DNA from: Mycetohabitans endofungorum
Lineage (GTDB): Bacteria > Pseudomonadota > Gammaproteobacteria > Burkholderiales > Burkholderiaceae
NCBI RefSeq assembly: GCF_002927045.1
Contig: NZ_PRDW01000002.1
Span: 248,001 to 312,000 of the forward strand
DNA length: 64,000 nt
Direction: 5' to 3'
In this document: positions 45,347-55,078 of the stretch, one piece after another
How the letters are laid out: every line of letters starts with the position of its first letter
Numbering within the stretch: position 1 is the first letter of the stretch
Translations under genes and position numbers: made by a program
The notes under the pieces: model-generated
Seen by the model: the letters and a program-made list of their open reading frames with translations, nothing else
Database searches by the model: none
Told to the model about the DNA's origin: nothing

Positions 45347-45880
45347 TCACGCGCACGGCGCCTGTCTTGATTCCTTCCATCGGGCAACGCGCTCGATGAG
45401 TTCGACTTGCTTCACGATGGCTTCGGGTACCCTCGTGTGGCCATCCAATACGTCCGTTATCCATCGCGCGGCCGTTGCCGCATCCAACGCGTCGGGCAGT
45501 TCGACCACGGGTGCTTGCGTCGATGCACGTTCAGCATCGACCAGTGTCTCGCATACTTGATCATGCAGCCAATCGACCTGCACCCGGCGCCGGGTATCGG
45601 CCGCGGCCTCTCCCTCGGTTCCACGCGCCAGCAACACACCACCGGCTGCCGCCTGCGGGAAATCGCGGAACAGCGCCGACAGGCTGTCACGGTAAGCCGG
45701 ATGAGTATAGTTGACCAGCCGCAGTCCCGGTTCGGCGAACGGCTGCAGCGGCTTGACCAGCGTATGGGTTGTATTGCGCACGCCGAGTGTCGTGCGTAGC
45801 TCGAGCAAGCGGGACATCTTGGGCGCGAGCACGTCGATCGGTGCGAATGCGACCCGCGCGATGGTTGCAGCACTCGGAGG
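45347..45880 (-). pseudogene. ybiB: remnant of ybiB (TrpD2-like DNA-binding protein) gene
   Basis: The minus-strand frame encodes the C-terminal half of a YbiB/TrpD2 protein: IDVLAPKMSRLLELRTTLGVRNTTHTLVKPLQPF, LRLVNYTHPAY, GVLLARGTEGEA and a C-terminal helical end. Homology begins around 45880, and the first half of the protein (about 170 residues, including the glycine-rich phosphoribosyl-binding loop) is missing; upstream DNA encodes the promoter region of the FAH gene instead. No start codon with a ribosome site fits. A deletion removed the 5' half. Confidence 0.75.
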
Positions 45881-46006
45881 ACCGTGTCACTGCCGCAGTG
45901 ATCGGTCCCAGTTTAAACTTGGGTGTTTCGTCCAATGCGTGCGCCGCGCCGGTCGTACCGTGGGCGGATACCGAGGTAATGCTCACACTCGTCAGGAGAG
46001 CATGCG

Positions 46007-46702
46007 ATGGCTTATTTATTCGAGGTGCCGAACCCCGCGGTGCCGGTGGTGCAGTCGTCTGATATGTTTCCCGTGCGACGTATCTATTGCGTCGGCCGCA
46101 ACTACGAAGCGCACGCGCGCGAGATGGGCCACGACCCGCAACGCGAGCCACCCTTTTTCTTTAGCAAGCCCGCCGACGCAGTGCTGTATGTGGCGCCCGG
46201 GACCGTAGGCGAATTTCCGTATCCGCCTGAGTCGGGCGAGGTCCATCACGAGATGGAACTGGTCGTGGCGATCGGACGCGGGGGGCGCGACATCCCGGTG
46301 GAGCATGCGCTGGAGCATGTGTACGGCTATGCGCTCGGGCTTGACATGACGCGCCGCGATTTGCAGGCGCAGGCCAAGAAGCTGGGCCGTCCCTGGGACA
46401 TGGCCAAGGGTTTTGACCTGTCCGCGCCAATCGGGCCGATCCATCCGGTATCGCAGGTTGGGCACGTCGCCGCCGGCCAATTGTGGCTGACGGTCAATGG
46501 CGCGCCGCGACAGCGCGCGGACGTGTCGACGATGCTCTGGCCAGTGCCGGAAACGATCGCCTACTTATCGCGGTTCATTACTCTGGCGGCGGGCGACCTG
46601 GTCTATACCGGAACGCCGGAAGGGGTGGCGGCGGTTGCAAAGGGCGATGTGCTCGAAGGCGGCCTGGACGGATTTGACATACTGACATTGCGTGTGGTCT
46701 AA
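46007..46702 (+). CDS. fumarylacetoacetate hydrolase family protein
   Basis: A 231-residue FAH-fold enzyme. The metal-binding glutamates are in EVHHEMELVVAIG and the core has RRIYCVGRNYEAHAREMG, GYALGLDMTRRDLQAQAKKLGRPWDMAKGFD and VYTGTPEGV. A good AGGAGAG site precedes ATG 46007. With a maleylacetoacetate isomerase remnant directly downstream it resembles a fumarylpyruvate or fumarylacetoacetate hydrolase gene of aromatic degradation; with the isomerase broken, that route may no longer work as encoded here. Confidence 0.9.
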   Translation: MAYLFEVPNPAVPVVQSSDMFPVRRIYCVGRNYEAHAREMGHDPQREPPFFFSKPADAVLYVAPGTVGEFPYPPESGEVHHEMELVVAIGRGGRDIPVEHALEHVYGYALGLDMTRRDLQAQAKKLGRPWDMAKGFDLSAPIGPIHPVSQVGHVAAGQLWLTVNGAPRQRADVSTMLWPVPETIAYLSRFITLAAGDLVYTGTPEGVAAVAKGDVLEGGLDGFDILTLRVV

Positions 46703-46726
46703 CACGCGCGCCGTAGGAGCAGGCTC

Positions 46727-46908
46727 ATGGAGCTGTACAGCTATTTCCGTAGTTCTGCGTTGTTCTATGTGCGCATCGCGCTGAATCTAAAGCACCTATC
46801 ATATATGAGTGCGTGCCCGTGCATCTGCTGGAGAATGGCGGCCAGCAATGGGCGCCGTCGTATCGCCAGGTGTCGCCCGATGCGCTGATGCTGGTGTCAG
46901 GCGGCTAA
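46727..46908 (+). pseudogene. maiA: frameshifted, truncated maleylacetoacetate isomerase gene
   Basis: The first 25 codons match the start of maleylacetoacetate isomerase (MELYSYFRSS, YVRIALNLKHLSY). Near 46804 the frame breaks, and homology resumes in another frame (YECVPVHLLENGGQQWAPSYRQVSPDAL) before stopping at 46908. The remaining 150 or so residues are absent; ftsY begins 30 bases later. The family's Ser of the SSxSxRVR motif is changed to Leu-Phe. A ribosome site (GGAGCAGG) still precedes the ATG. Confidence 0.88.
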
Positions 46909-46938
46909 CCGGGACGGGGCACGCGTTGCGCCGCGCGC

Positions 46939-48570
46939 TTACCCGAGCAGCGCGTCGGCAAATTCGGCGGCGACGAACGGTTGCAGGTCTTCAACCTTCT
47001 CGCCAACGCCGATGAAATACACTGGCACCGGGCGTTGGCGCGCAATTGCGGCTAGGATGCCGCCCTTGGCGGTACCATCTAGCTTCGTGACGATGAGTCC
47101 CGTCAATCCCAGCGCCTCGTCGAACGCCTTTACCTGGGCCAACGCGTTCTGGCCGGTATTCGCATCGAGCACCAGCAGTATTTCGTGCGGGGCACCGTCC
47201 ATCGCCTTGCCGATTACCCGCTTGACCTTGCGCAGCTCCTCCATCAGATGCAACTGGGTCGGTAAGCGTCCGGCGGTGTCCGCCATCAGCACGTCGGCGC
47301 CGCGCGCGCGCGCGGCGCCGACCGCGTCGAAGATCACCGCGGCCGGGTCACCGCTTTCCTGCTGGATCACGGCGACGTTGTTGCGCTGGCCCCAGATCAC
47401 CAACTGCTCACGCGCGGCGGCGCGGAACGTGTCGCCGGCGGCCAGCATCACCGACTGGTTAAACGACTGCAGGTGCTTGGCGAGCTTGCCGATGCTTGTA
47501 GTCTTGCCGGCTCCATTGACGCCGGCAATCATCATCACCAGCGGTTGTGTGCGGCCGAGCACCATCGATTGCTCAAGCGGCGTGAGCAATTCGATCAACA
47601 GCGTGCGCAACGCCGCCTTGACCTGTTGTGCGTCAGTCAGTCGCTCACTGCGGACCTTCTGGCGCAGCGCATCGAGCAGGTAAGTGGTGGCGTCCACACC
47701 GGCATCAGCCATCAACAATGCGGTCTCGAGCTCCTCGAACAGCGCCTCGTCGACCTTCACGCCGATGAAAATGCCGGTCAGGCTCGAGCTGGTTTTGGTC
47801 AGCCCCGATTTCAACCGGCTGAGCCACGAGCGCTTGGCGGTCGGCTCGGGAGCAGGGGGCGGCACGATCTCAACAATCTCTTCGTCCGCGCTGCCGACGG
47901 GCTGCTGCGTGGCGGTTCCAGCAGGCTTGGCGGGCACGGGTTGCGGTGCCACGCCGGACGCGGATTGGGCCGAGACTTCCGCAAGAGGCGCCGGGGCGGC
48001 AGACGGTGTGGTGTCGGACGAGGCGACGGGTGCCGCGGTGGCCGTGACGGCTGGTGGAGGACCCGATGCCGGCGTAGCGGCCGTTGTTGGCGACGTAACA
48101 GGCGCTGGCGAAGCCGCGGGCGCGTTAGCGCCAGCGGGCGTTGATGGCGCCGCAGAGGCTGGCGAGAGCGCCGGCGCCGGCGAAGCCGCGGGTGAGGATG
48201 ACGTCCCGGATGCTGATGAGGGTGCCGGCTGGACTGATCCTGCCGGCTGCGCTGATTCGAGGGAGGAGGACACGGGCCTTGGCGCGCCGATCGCGCCCAG
48301 CGTGTCGCTTGGCGCCGCGTCAGGGGCCGACGCCGGTGTTGGTGCCGGTGGCACGGCAGGCGCTGCAGGTGCAGTGGTTGCAGCAGGCGCAGTGGTCGTA
48401 GCAGGCGCAGCCGGTTCAGCTGGCGCGACCGGCGCACCACGCGCTTCAGACGCGTCTGGGGCGGCCGGCGTGCCGGACGGGGTGGTTTGCGAGGCGGAAT
48501 CCGCTACGGGCGCGTCTTGCTTCTGGCTGGACGCATCGCTCTTCCTGAATCGTTTGAAAAAGCTGAACAT
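46939..48570 (-). CDS. ftsY: signal recognition particle receptor FtsY
   Basis: A 543-residue SRP receptor GTPase that delivers ribosome-nascent chains to the Sec translocon. After a short basic start (MFSFFKRFRKSD) comes an unusually long Ala/Pro/Ser/Thr-rich linker (about residues 20-215) in place of the acidic A domain, then the N domain (RSWLSRLKSGLTKTSSSL) and G domain with GVNGAGKTTSIGKLA, DTAGRLPTQ and TKLDGTAKGG. ATG 48570 is the natural start. In relatives two M16 peptidase genes often lie between ftsY and rsmD; here there are only 225 bases. Confidence 0.96.
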   Translation of the reverse strand: MFSFFKRFRKSDASSQKQDAPVADSASQTTPSGTPAAPDASEARGAPVAPAEPAAPATTTAPAATTAPAAPAVPPAPTPASAPDAAPSDTLGAIGAPRPVSSSLESAQPAGSVQPAPSSASGTSSSPAASPAPALSPASAAPSTPAGANAPAASPAPVTSPTTAATPASGPPPAVTATAAPVASSDTTPSAAPAPLAEVSAQSASGVAPQPVPAKPAGTATQQPVGSADEEIVEIVPPPAPEPTAKRSWLSRLKSGLTKTSSSLTGIFIGVKVDEALFEELETALLMADAGVDATTYLLDALRQKVRSERLTDAQQVKAALRTLLIELLTPLEQSMVLGRTQPLVMMIAGVNGAGKTTSIGKLAKHLQSFNQSVMLAAGDTFRAAAREQLVIWGQRNNVAVIQQESGDPAAVIFDAVGAARARGADVLMADTAGRLPTQLHLMEELRKVKRVIGKAMDGAPHEILLVLDANTGQNALAQVKAFDEALGLTGLIVTKLDGTAKGGILAAIARQRPVPVYFIGVGEKVEDLQPFVAAEFADALLG

Positions 48571-48795
48571 GGTTCGCAATGTGGCGGTACGCGCGCCGCG
48601 GGCGGGCGACGTCGAGGCCGGCAACGGAGCGCCGGTGGCAGACCGGACATTTTAGCAGAGCGCCGCATGTGCTTCTGAGCTTGCGCTCCGGCTATGGTAA
48701 GGTTGCCCTCTCCCAACCCCGGCGCGGGAGGATGGCTGGTTGCGCGCGGCGACGGCGTCCGTTCCCGCGTCACGACAGCCTAATGGAATGAATCG

Positions 48796-49509
48796 ATGAA
48801 CCATTCGCCCCGCACGCGCGCCCGTGCGCCTTTTGTTGCCCCCGACGGTGCGCAAACGCGTGCCGCCGGTGCCGCAGCATCGCGCCGCGTTGCCGCGACG
48901 CGTCACGCGCCGCACCAGGTCCGCCTCATCGGCGGTGTCTGGAAGCGTACGCCGCTGCCGGTGCTTGATCTGGCGGGGCTCAGGCCGACGCCAGACCGTG
49001 TACGCGAAACCTTGTTCAACTGGCTGGGCCAGCAACTGGATGGCCTGGTGTGCCTGGACCTATTCGCCGGCACCGGGGCGCTTGGCTTCGAAGCTGCATC
49101 GCGTGGCGCGCAACGTGTGATGATGGTCGAGCGCGATGGGCGCGCGGCTGCACAACTAAACGCGATCCGGCAAAAATTGGATGCACAGGCGATCGAAATC
49201 GTGCAGGCCGATGCGTTGCGGCTGGCGGCCGGCCTCGCGCCGGCGGGGTTCGACGTCGTGTTCGTCGACCCGCCGTTCGATGCCGACCTGCTTGGGCGCG
49301 CGCTGACGCTTGTGTTGCCGCTGGTGGCGCCCGGCGGTGCGGTCTATGTCGAATCCGGTGCGCCATTGGCTGCGGTGCGGGACGCTCAAGCGCAGCAGGG
49401 CGTCGCTGCCACGCCCGGCTGGCCGTCGCTGCAGGAATGGCGCATCGTACGCCACGCGCGCGCCGGCGCGGTGCATTATCATTTGCTGCGGCGCGAAAAT
49501 GGTGAATAA
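48796..49509 (+). CDS. rsmD: 16S rRNA (guanine(966)-N(2))-methyltransferase
   Basis: A 237-residue class I methyltransferase. The SAM motif is CLDLFAGTGALGFEAASRGA and the catalytic motif is FVDPPFDAD, diagnostic of RsmD; RLIGGVWKRTPLPVLDLAGLRPTPDRVRETLFNWL is the conserved N-terminal part. The first 40 residues are a basic extension and the true start may be further in. coaD follows after 150 bases, the usual pair. Confidence 0.95.
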   Translation: MNHSPRTRARAPFVAPDGAQTRAAGAAASRRVAATRHAPHQVRLIGGVWKRTPLPVLDLAGLRPTPDRVRETLFNWLGQQLDGLVCLDLFAGTGALGFEAASRGAQRVMMVERDGRAAAQLNAIRQKLDAQAIEIVQADALRLAAGLAPAGFDVVFVDPPFDADLLGRALTLVLPLVAPGGAVYVESGAPLAAVRDAQAQQGVAATPGWPSLQEWRIVRHARAGAVHYHLLRRENGE

Positions 49510-50163
<654 letters not shown>

Positions 50164-50333
50164 AGTACCGCTTGCGCCCACTGACGCAGCGGCAGCGGTA
50201 TTGTCGAAGCGGTGCGGTCTATCGCGCCTGGCTCGGAGGCCACCGAGTGGACGTTCTTACTTTGCACGGACCGGACATTCTCACGTTACGCTGACACGCA
50301 ACGTTGCGCAGCCGGGAAGCAGGCCAGAAAAGT

Positions 50334-50644
<311 letters not shown>

Positions 50645-50700
50645 GCCACTCCGCGCCAATCTAATCGTCCTGTGCCGCCGTTGCGGCCTCTCTATCGTGC

Positions 50701-51300
50701 TTAAGCGCGGTGAAGTTGCATCATCGCGCGTTCCATTTCCCCGCTGACGATCAGCGGCATCACCGCAAGACTTTTGTCGGTGGCTGCGTCGATGAGTTGC
50801 TGTTCCTCCTTGCGCGGCGGTTTCAGCACGAAATTGACCACGTCAGGTTTGGCGCCCGCGCGCGCGCCCTCCGGAATTAGGTCCCGTGGATGGCCAATGC
50901 CGATACGTAGACGCCAATATTGCTGCGTCGACAGATGAGCGGAAATATCCTTCAAGCCGTTGTGTCCGCCACTGCCGCCGCCTAGCTTCAGTTTCGCGAC
51001 GCCCGGCGGCAAATCCAACTCGTCATGAACGACGAGGATGGATTGGGGCAGAATCTTGAAGAACTGTGCCACTGCCACCACGGACAACCCGGACCGGTTC
51101 ATGAACGTTTGTGGTTGCAGCAAGTGGATTTCTTCGCCGTGCAGGCGCACCTTCGCATAGGCGCCGTGAAAGCGCCGCTCGCCGCGCAGCGTGGCGCCTG
51201 CTTTGTGTGCGAGCTGGTCGATGAACCAGAATCCCGCGTTGTGCCGCGTGGCCGCATATTCGGCGCCCGGATTGCCGAGGCCGACGATCAACTTGATCAT
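50701..51300 (-). CDS. pth: peptidyl-tRNA hydrolase
   Basis: A 199-residue Pth that frees tRNAs from stalled peptidyl-tRNA. The start [24 protein letters not shown] holds the active-site histidine and Asn, and FMNRSGLSV and [12 protein letters not shown] are further motifs. It is downstream of rplY and a terminator, so it likely has its own promoter or reads through. Confidence 0.97.
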   Translation of the reverse strand: MIKLIVGLGNPGAEYAATRHNAGFWFIDQLAHKAGATLRGERRFHGAYAKVRLHGEEIHLLQPQTFMNRSGLSVVAVAQFFKILPQSILVVHDELDLPPGVAKLKLGGGSGGHNGLKDISAHLSTQQYWRLRIGIGHPRDLIPEGARAGAKPDVVNFVLKPPRKEEQQLIDAATDKSLAVMPLIVSGEMERAMMQLHRA

Positions 51301-51329
51301 GACGGTCGTGCCCGCTTGTGAATTCGGTT

Positions 51330-51362
51330 AAAAAAAACCCGCCGGGCATGGCCTCGGCGGGT
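51330..51362 (-). terminator. rho-independent terminator of rplY
   Basis: On the minus strand ACCCGCCG/CGGCGGGT with a ten-base loop is followed by eight T residues, between rplY and pth. Confidence 0.92.
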
Positions 51363-51476
51363 CACTTCGTCCCGCTGATCCGACTTCGTCGCATCGTACC
51401 AGCGGATCGAGAGGATCAATTCTATTATGTGACGGGTACGCAGTATTGCGTCCCCGTATGCAGTGTCCGTACTGCG

Positions 51477-52094
51477 TTATGCAGCCGGCGTGTCGCCTTC
51501 CGACGATTCATCTGCTTCATCCGATACCGCGCCAGCAGGCAGCGTCGCCGACACGATCACTGGGTTTTCCTGCTCGACGTGCGGCGTCAGTTCGACACCG
51601 GCCGGCAGCTTGACATCTTTCGCGTGCAGCGACTGGTTCAACCCGAAGTTGGCCAGGTTGACTTCGATGAACTCGGGCAGGTTGCCCGGCAGGCACGATA
51701 CTTCGATTTCGTTCAGCACGTGCGTGATCACGCCGCCACCGAGTTTCACCGCCGGCGAGCCTTCCTGGTTCATATAGTGCAGCGGGACCTTCACCGTGAT
51801 CTTCGTCTTTGCGTCGACACGCTGGAAGTCCACGTGCAGCACCAGTCGACGGAACGGATGGTACTGGACGTCGCGCAGCAGTACTTGTTCGGTCGCACCG
51901 GCGATCTCGAGATCGAGAATCGACGAATGGAACGCTTCCTTGTTCAGCGCGTGGTACAGCGCATTATGGTCCAACTCGATCAACTTCGGTTCGGTGCCAG
52001 CGCCGTATACGATTCCCGGCGTCTTGCCGGCATTGCGCAGGCGGCGGCTCGCACCCGTTCCCTGCTGGCTACGCTCAAAAGCGACTACTTTCAT
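51477..52094 (-). CDS. rplY: 50S ribosomal protein L25 / general stress protein Ctc
   Basis: A 205-residue long-form L25 (Ctc), which binds 5S rRNA. The N-terminal 5S-binding domain ([29 protein letters not shown]) and C-terminal TL5 beta domain ([30 protein letters not shown]) are complete, with an acidic tail. prs is 186 bases upstream on the same strand, the conserved prs-rplY-pth order. Confidence 0.97.
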   Translation of the reverse strand: MKVVAFERSQQGTGASRRLRNAGKTPGIVYGAGTEPKLIELDHNALYHALNKEAFHSSILDLEIAGATEQVLLRDVQYHPFRRLVLHVDFQRVDAKTKITVKVPLHYMNQEGSPAVKLGGGVITHVLNEIEVSCLPGNLPEFIEVNLANFGLNQSLHAKDVKLPAGVELTPHVEQENPVIVSATLPAGAVSDEADESSEGDTPAA

Positions 52095-52280
52095 GTTGTC
52101 TCTCCAATGACTGCCCGCGACCAGGCAGTGGGTCCGGGCAAATTGCCCGGGTCATCAAAACGGGGCCATCGAATCCGACACGGATCCAGTCGGCCCCGAA
52201 ATACGCGGCGCGCGTTCGTGACTGCGCACCGCGGGCCGGCAGCGCCATTCGATGGCAGCCTTGCCGGAATACAGCTATTC

Positions 52281-53234
52281 TCAATGTTCGGCGAACAGCG
52301 ACATCACCGAGTCGCCACGGCGAATCCGCGAGAAAGTTTCAGCCAGCAGGCCGGCGCATGACAATGCGCGAACCCGCGAGCATTCCAGTGCATCCTTGCC
52401 CAGCGGAATGGTGTCCGTCACGACCAGCTCATCGAGCGCTGAGTCCGCGATGCGCTGGATCGCGCCACCGGACAGCACCGGGTGCGTCGCATACGCGAAC
52501 ACTTTCTTCGCGCCGCGCTCCTTCAGCACTTGTGCGGCCTTGCACAGCGTGCCGGCAGTGTCGACCATGTCGTCCATGATCACGCACGTGCGACCCTCAA
52601 CTTCGCCGATGATGTTCATCACCTCGGCGACGTTCGCTTTCGGGCGGCGTTTGTCGATGATCGCCAGATCGGTGTCCAGCTGCTTTGCCAGCGCGCGTGC
52701 ACGTACCACGCCGCCGACATCCGGCGACACGACCAGTAGCTCGTCGTACGCTTGCTTGCGCAGGTCGCCAAGCAGCACCGGCGTCGCGTAGATGTTGTCA
52801 ACCGGAATGTCGAAGAAACCTTGGATCTGATCGGCGTGCAGATCCATCGTGATGATCCGTTCGACACCGGCGATTTCCAGCATGTTAGCGACGACCTTCG
52901 CGGAGATCGCAACGCGCGCCGAGCGCGGGCGGCGGTCCTGCCGCGCATAGCCAAAGTAGGGGATGGCTGCCGTGATCCGTCCGGCCGATGCGCGCTTGAG
53001 CGCGTCGACCATAATCATCAACTCCATCAGGTTGTCGTTCGTCGGCGCGCAGGTCGACTGCAAGACGAATACATCCTTGCCGCGGACGTTCTCTTGGATC
53101 TCGACCTGGATTTCCCCGTCCGAGAAGCGGCTGACCATCGCTTTGCCAAGAGGGATACCCAGGGTCTTGACGACTTCCTGTGCAAGCGAGGGATTCGCGT
53201 TGCCAGTAAATACCATCAGGCCGTCACTGTTCAT
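52281..53234 (-). CDS. prs: ribose-phosphate pyrophosphokinase
   Basis: A 317-residue PRPP synthetase. Visible are the [21 protein letters not shown] region, the ATP-site [22 protein letters not shown] and the PRPP-binding VVSPDVGG and [15 protein letters not shown] 53234 gives the standard length. The tRNA-Gln gene lies directly upstream on the same strand. Confidence 0.98.
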   Translation of the reverse strand: MNSDGLMVFTGNANPSLAQEVVKTLGIPLGKAMVSRFSDGEIQVEIQENVRGKDVFVLQSTCAPTNDNLMELMIMVDALKRASAGRITAAIPYFGYARQDRRPRSARVAISAKVVANMLEIAGVERIITMDLHADQIQGFFDIPVDNIYATPVLLGDLRKQAYDELLVVSPDVGGVVRARALAKQLDTDLAIIDKRRPKANVAEVMNIIGEVEGRTCVIMDDMVDTAGTLCKAAQVLKERGAKKVFAYATHPVLSGGAIQRIADSALDELVVTDTIPLGKDALECSRVRALSCAGLLAETFSRIRRGDSVMSLFAEH

Positions 53235-53315
53235 CGTGCACCTGCTACTCGGGGGGCGTGGCATGGGATGGAGCGTGTGGCGCTAGGGCAAGATCATGCC
53301 CGCGCTATGGGTAAC

Positions 53316-53392
53316 TGGCAGGGGAGGAAGGACTCGAACCCTCGAATGCCGGAATCAAAATCCGGTGCCTTAACCAACTTGGCGACTCCCCT
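53316..53392 (-). tRNA. tRNA-Gln (anticodon TTG)
   Basis: Read on the minus strand, the acceptor stem AGGGGAG/CTCCCCT is perfect, the D arm GCC/GGC, the anticodon stem CCGGA/TCCGG with loop TTTTGAT (anticodon TTG), and the T arm GAGGG-TTCGAGT-CCTTC are all present. The discriminator is G and the terminal CCA is encoded (53316-53318). It sits between ispE and prs, as in other Burkholderiaceae. Confidence 0.97.
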
Positions 53393-53444
53393 ACACGAAC
53401 CGTCTGCCTGGCCGGGACTCTCGAACCCGACGCGGCGAAACCTT

Positions 53445-54347
53445 TTATGACGCAAAAGTGTACAACGGATGGCGGTCCAGACTCGATGCTATCGCACTTT
53501 GCCAGCCGGCGGGGAGCTTTGCTTGCGCCAACTCCGCTTCCGCCCTGCTGGAAAATGCTGCGAACACACTCGCACCTGATCCCGTCATACGGGCTGGCGC
53601 GATTGTCGAAAACCAATCCAACACTTGCGCCACTTCTGCATATTTTCCTGCGACAACCGGCTGCATGTCGTTTCGGCCAAAATTATCTGGCCAACCCGCC
53701 TCGCTTGCCTTATTGTCATCAGCGATGTTTTGCCGTGCAAGAAAGTCCATAATTGTGATGCGTTTGGTGTCTCTTGTCAACGCCTCGGAGCGGAAAATTT
53801 CAGCGGTCGGCACATGTACCGCGGGTTTAACCACCAGGAACGTGCGTGCTGGCAGCTGAACCGGTTGCAGTTGCTCGCCCACGCCTTGCGCAAAGGCATT
53901 GCGCCCGAACACGAAGAACGGCACGTCGGCGCCCAGTTCTAGTGCCAGGGCTTGCAGCGTCGCACGCGGCAGATACAGCCGCCACAGCCGGTTCAACGCG
54001 AGCAGCGTGGTTGCCGCATCCGAGCTGCCGCCGCCGATGCCGGCCCCCATCGGCAGGCGCTTGTCGATGTCGATCTCCACACCGTAGCGGCAACCGCTGT
54101 GCTGTTGCAACAGCCTTGCCGCTCGAACGCTTAGGTCAGCCTGCTCGGGGACCCCGTCCAGTGGCCGCAGGTGGCGCACCGTGCCATCGTCGCGGCGCCG
54201 GAAATGCAGCACGTCGCTCCAGTCCAGCAACTGGAACACCGTCTGTAGCTCGTGATATCCGTCCTCGCGGCGGCCAGTCACATGTAGGAAAAGGTTGAGC
54301 TTCGCGGGGGCTGCGCAGTCGCGCAGCATGTCTTCGGTTTCAGTCAT
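53445..54347 (-). CDS. ispE: 4-diphosphocytidyl-2-C-methyl-D-erythritol kinase
   Basis: A 300-residue GHMP kinase of the non-mevalonate isoprenoid route. The substrate motif [21 protein letters not shown], the glycine-rich [14 protein letters not shown] and the C-terminal [14 protein letters not shown] are intact. ATG 54347 is used; ATG at residue 7 is also possible. lolB lies 35 bases upstream on the same strand. Confidence 0.97.
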   Translation of the reverse strand: MTETEDMLRDCAAPAKLNLFLHVTGRREDGYHELQTVFQLLDWSDVLHFRRRDDGTVRHLRPLDGVPEQADLSVRAARLLQQHSGCRYGVEIDIDKRLPMGAGIGGGSSDAATTLLALNRLWRLYLPRATLQALALELGADVPFFVFGRNAFAQGVGEQLQPVQLPARTFLVVKPAVHVPTAEIFRSEALTRDTKRITIMDFLARQNIADDNKASEAGWPDNFGRNDMQPVVAGKYAEVAQVLDWFSTIAPARMTGSGASVFAAFSSRAEAELAQAKLPAGWQSAIASSLDRHPLYTFAS

Positions 54348-54382
54348 GGGGGCTCATCGCGTCGTGGATGCCTGTGCGCGGC

Positions 54383-55078
54383 TTATTGGTCCAGTACGAG
54401 CTTGACCGACAGCGGTGGCGCCTGCCGCGTCAGGTTCACGCGCTTGACGCGGCTTGCCGGCGCGTCGGCGTACGCCAGGTATTCAATCGTCCAACCGTCC
54501 TGCTCGACGCGGCTCAGGCGGCCGGCGCCGTCGGTCGACGTCCAGGCGCGCGAGTCCGGCGACACGGATGGCTGCAACCAGTAGCGCAGTCCTTCGACCG
54601 GCAGCGAGAAGCCCAGCGTGCCTTGCATCAGCTCGGATACGCTTGGCGCCATCTGTGGCGCCTTGTTGGGCAACTCGAGGGTGGCCAATCCTGGTGCTGA
54701 CGCGATGATGGCCAGCGTCTGACCGAACGGGTTCAGCAATTGCAGCTTGACGGTCCGGTCGATTTCCTGCCAATCGAAATTGCCATACGCGTTGCGCGGC
54801 TGCCCATTCTGGTCCTCGTAGCTGACCGCGAAGCGTCCATGGTACGCGTGTACAGTTTGCCTCGTCTGCGCGCCGCCTGTGTCGTCAACGGGCGCAGTAG
54901 GCCGCTGTGGCGTCGCGCATGCAGCCAGCAGCGCAGCGAGCCCGATCGCGCCACACCAGTGGCGCATGGCGCGCGACTGCCGCAGGCCGCCAGCGGCGCC
55001 GCGCAACACGCGGCGAACAGACGAAACACGACGAGCAGGCCGGGCGCGCACGCCGGCCAGTAGTGGAACTTGGTTCAT
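54383..55078 (-). CDS. lolB: outer-membrane lipoprotein insertion protein LolB
   Basis: A 231-residue LolB that receives lipoproteins from LolA and inserts them in the outer membrane. The lipobox is LAAC, followed by a beta-barrel-like domain (YHGRFAVSYEDQNGQPRNAYGNFDW, LLNPFGQTLAIIASA). The ATG at 55078 overlaps the stop of the TPR gene by three bases (ATGA), suggesting coupling, but gives a long basic N-region; ATG 54967, just before the signal peptide (MRHWCGAIGLAALLAAC), may be the true start. Confidence 0.9.
   Translation of the reverse strand: MNQVPLLAGVRARPARRVSSVRRVLRGAAGGLRQSRAMRHWCGAIGLAALLAACATPQRPTAPVDDTGGAQTRQTVHAYHGRFAVSYEDQNGQPRNAYGNFDWQEIDRTVKLQLLNPFGQTLAIIASAPGLATLELPNKAPQMAPSVSELMQGTLGFSLPVEGLRYWLQPSVSPDSRAWTSTDGAGRLSRVEQDGWTIEYLAYADAPASRVKRVNLTRQAPPLSVKLVLDQ

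Noticed and set aside
44980-45464. Minus-strand frames between the NTF2-like gene and ybiB
   Set aside because: They overlap the NTF2-like gene on the other strand, show no known domain and have Arg/Ser-rich composition typical of chance frames.
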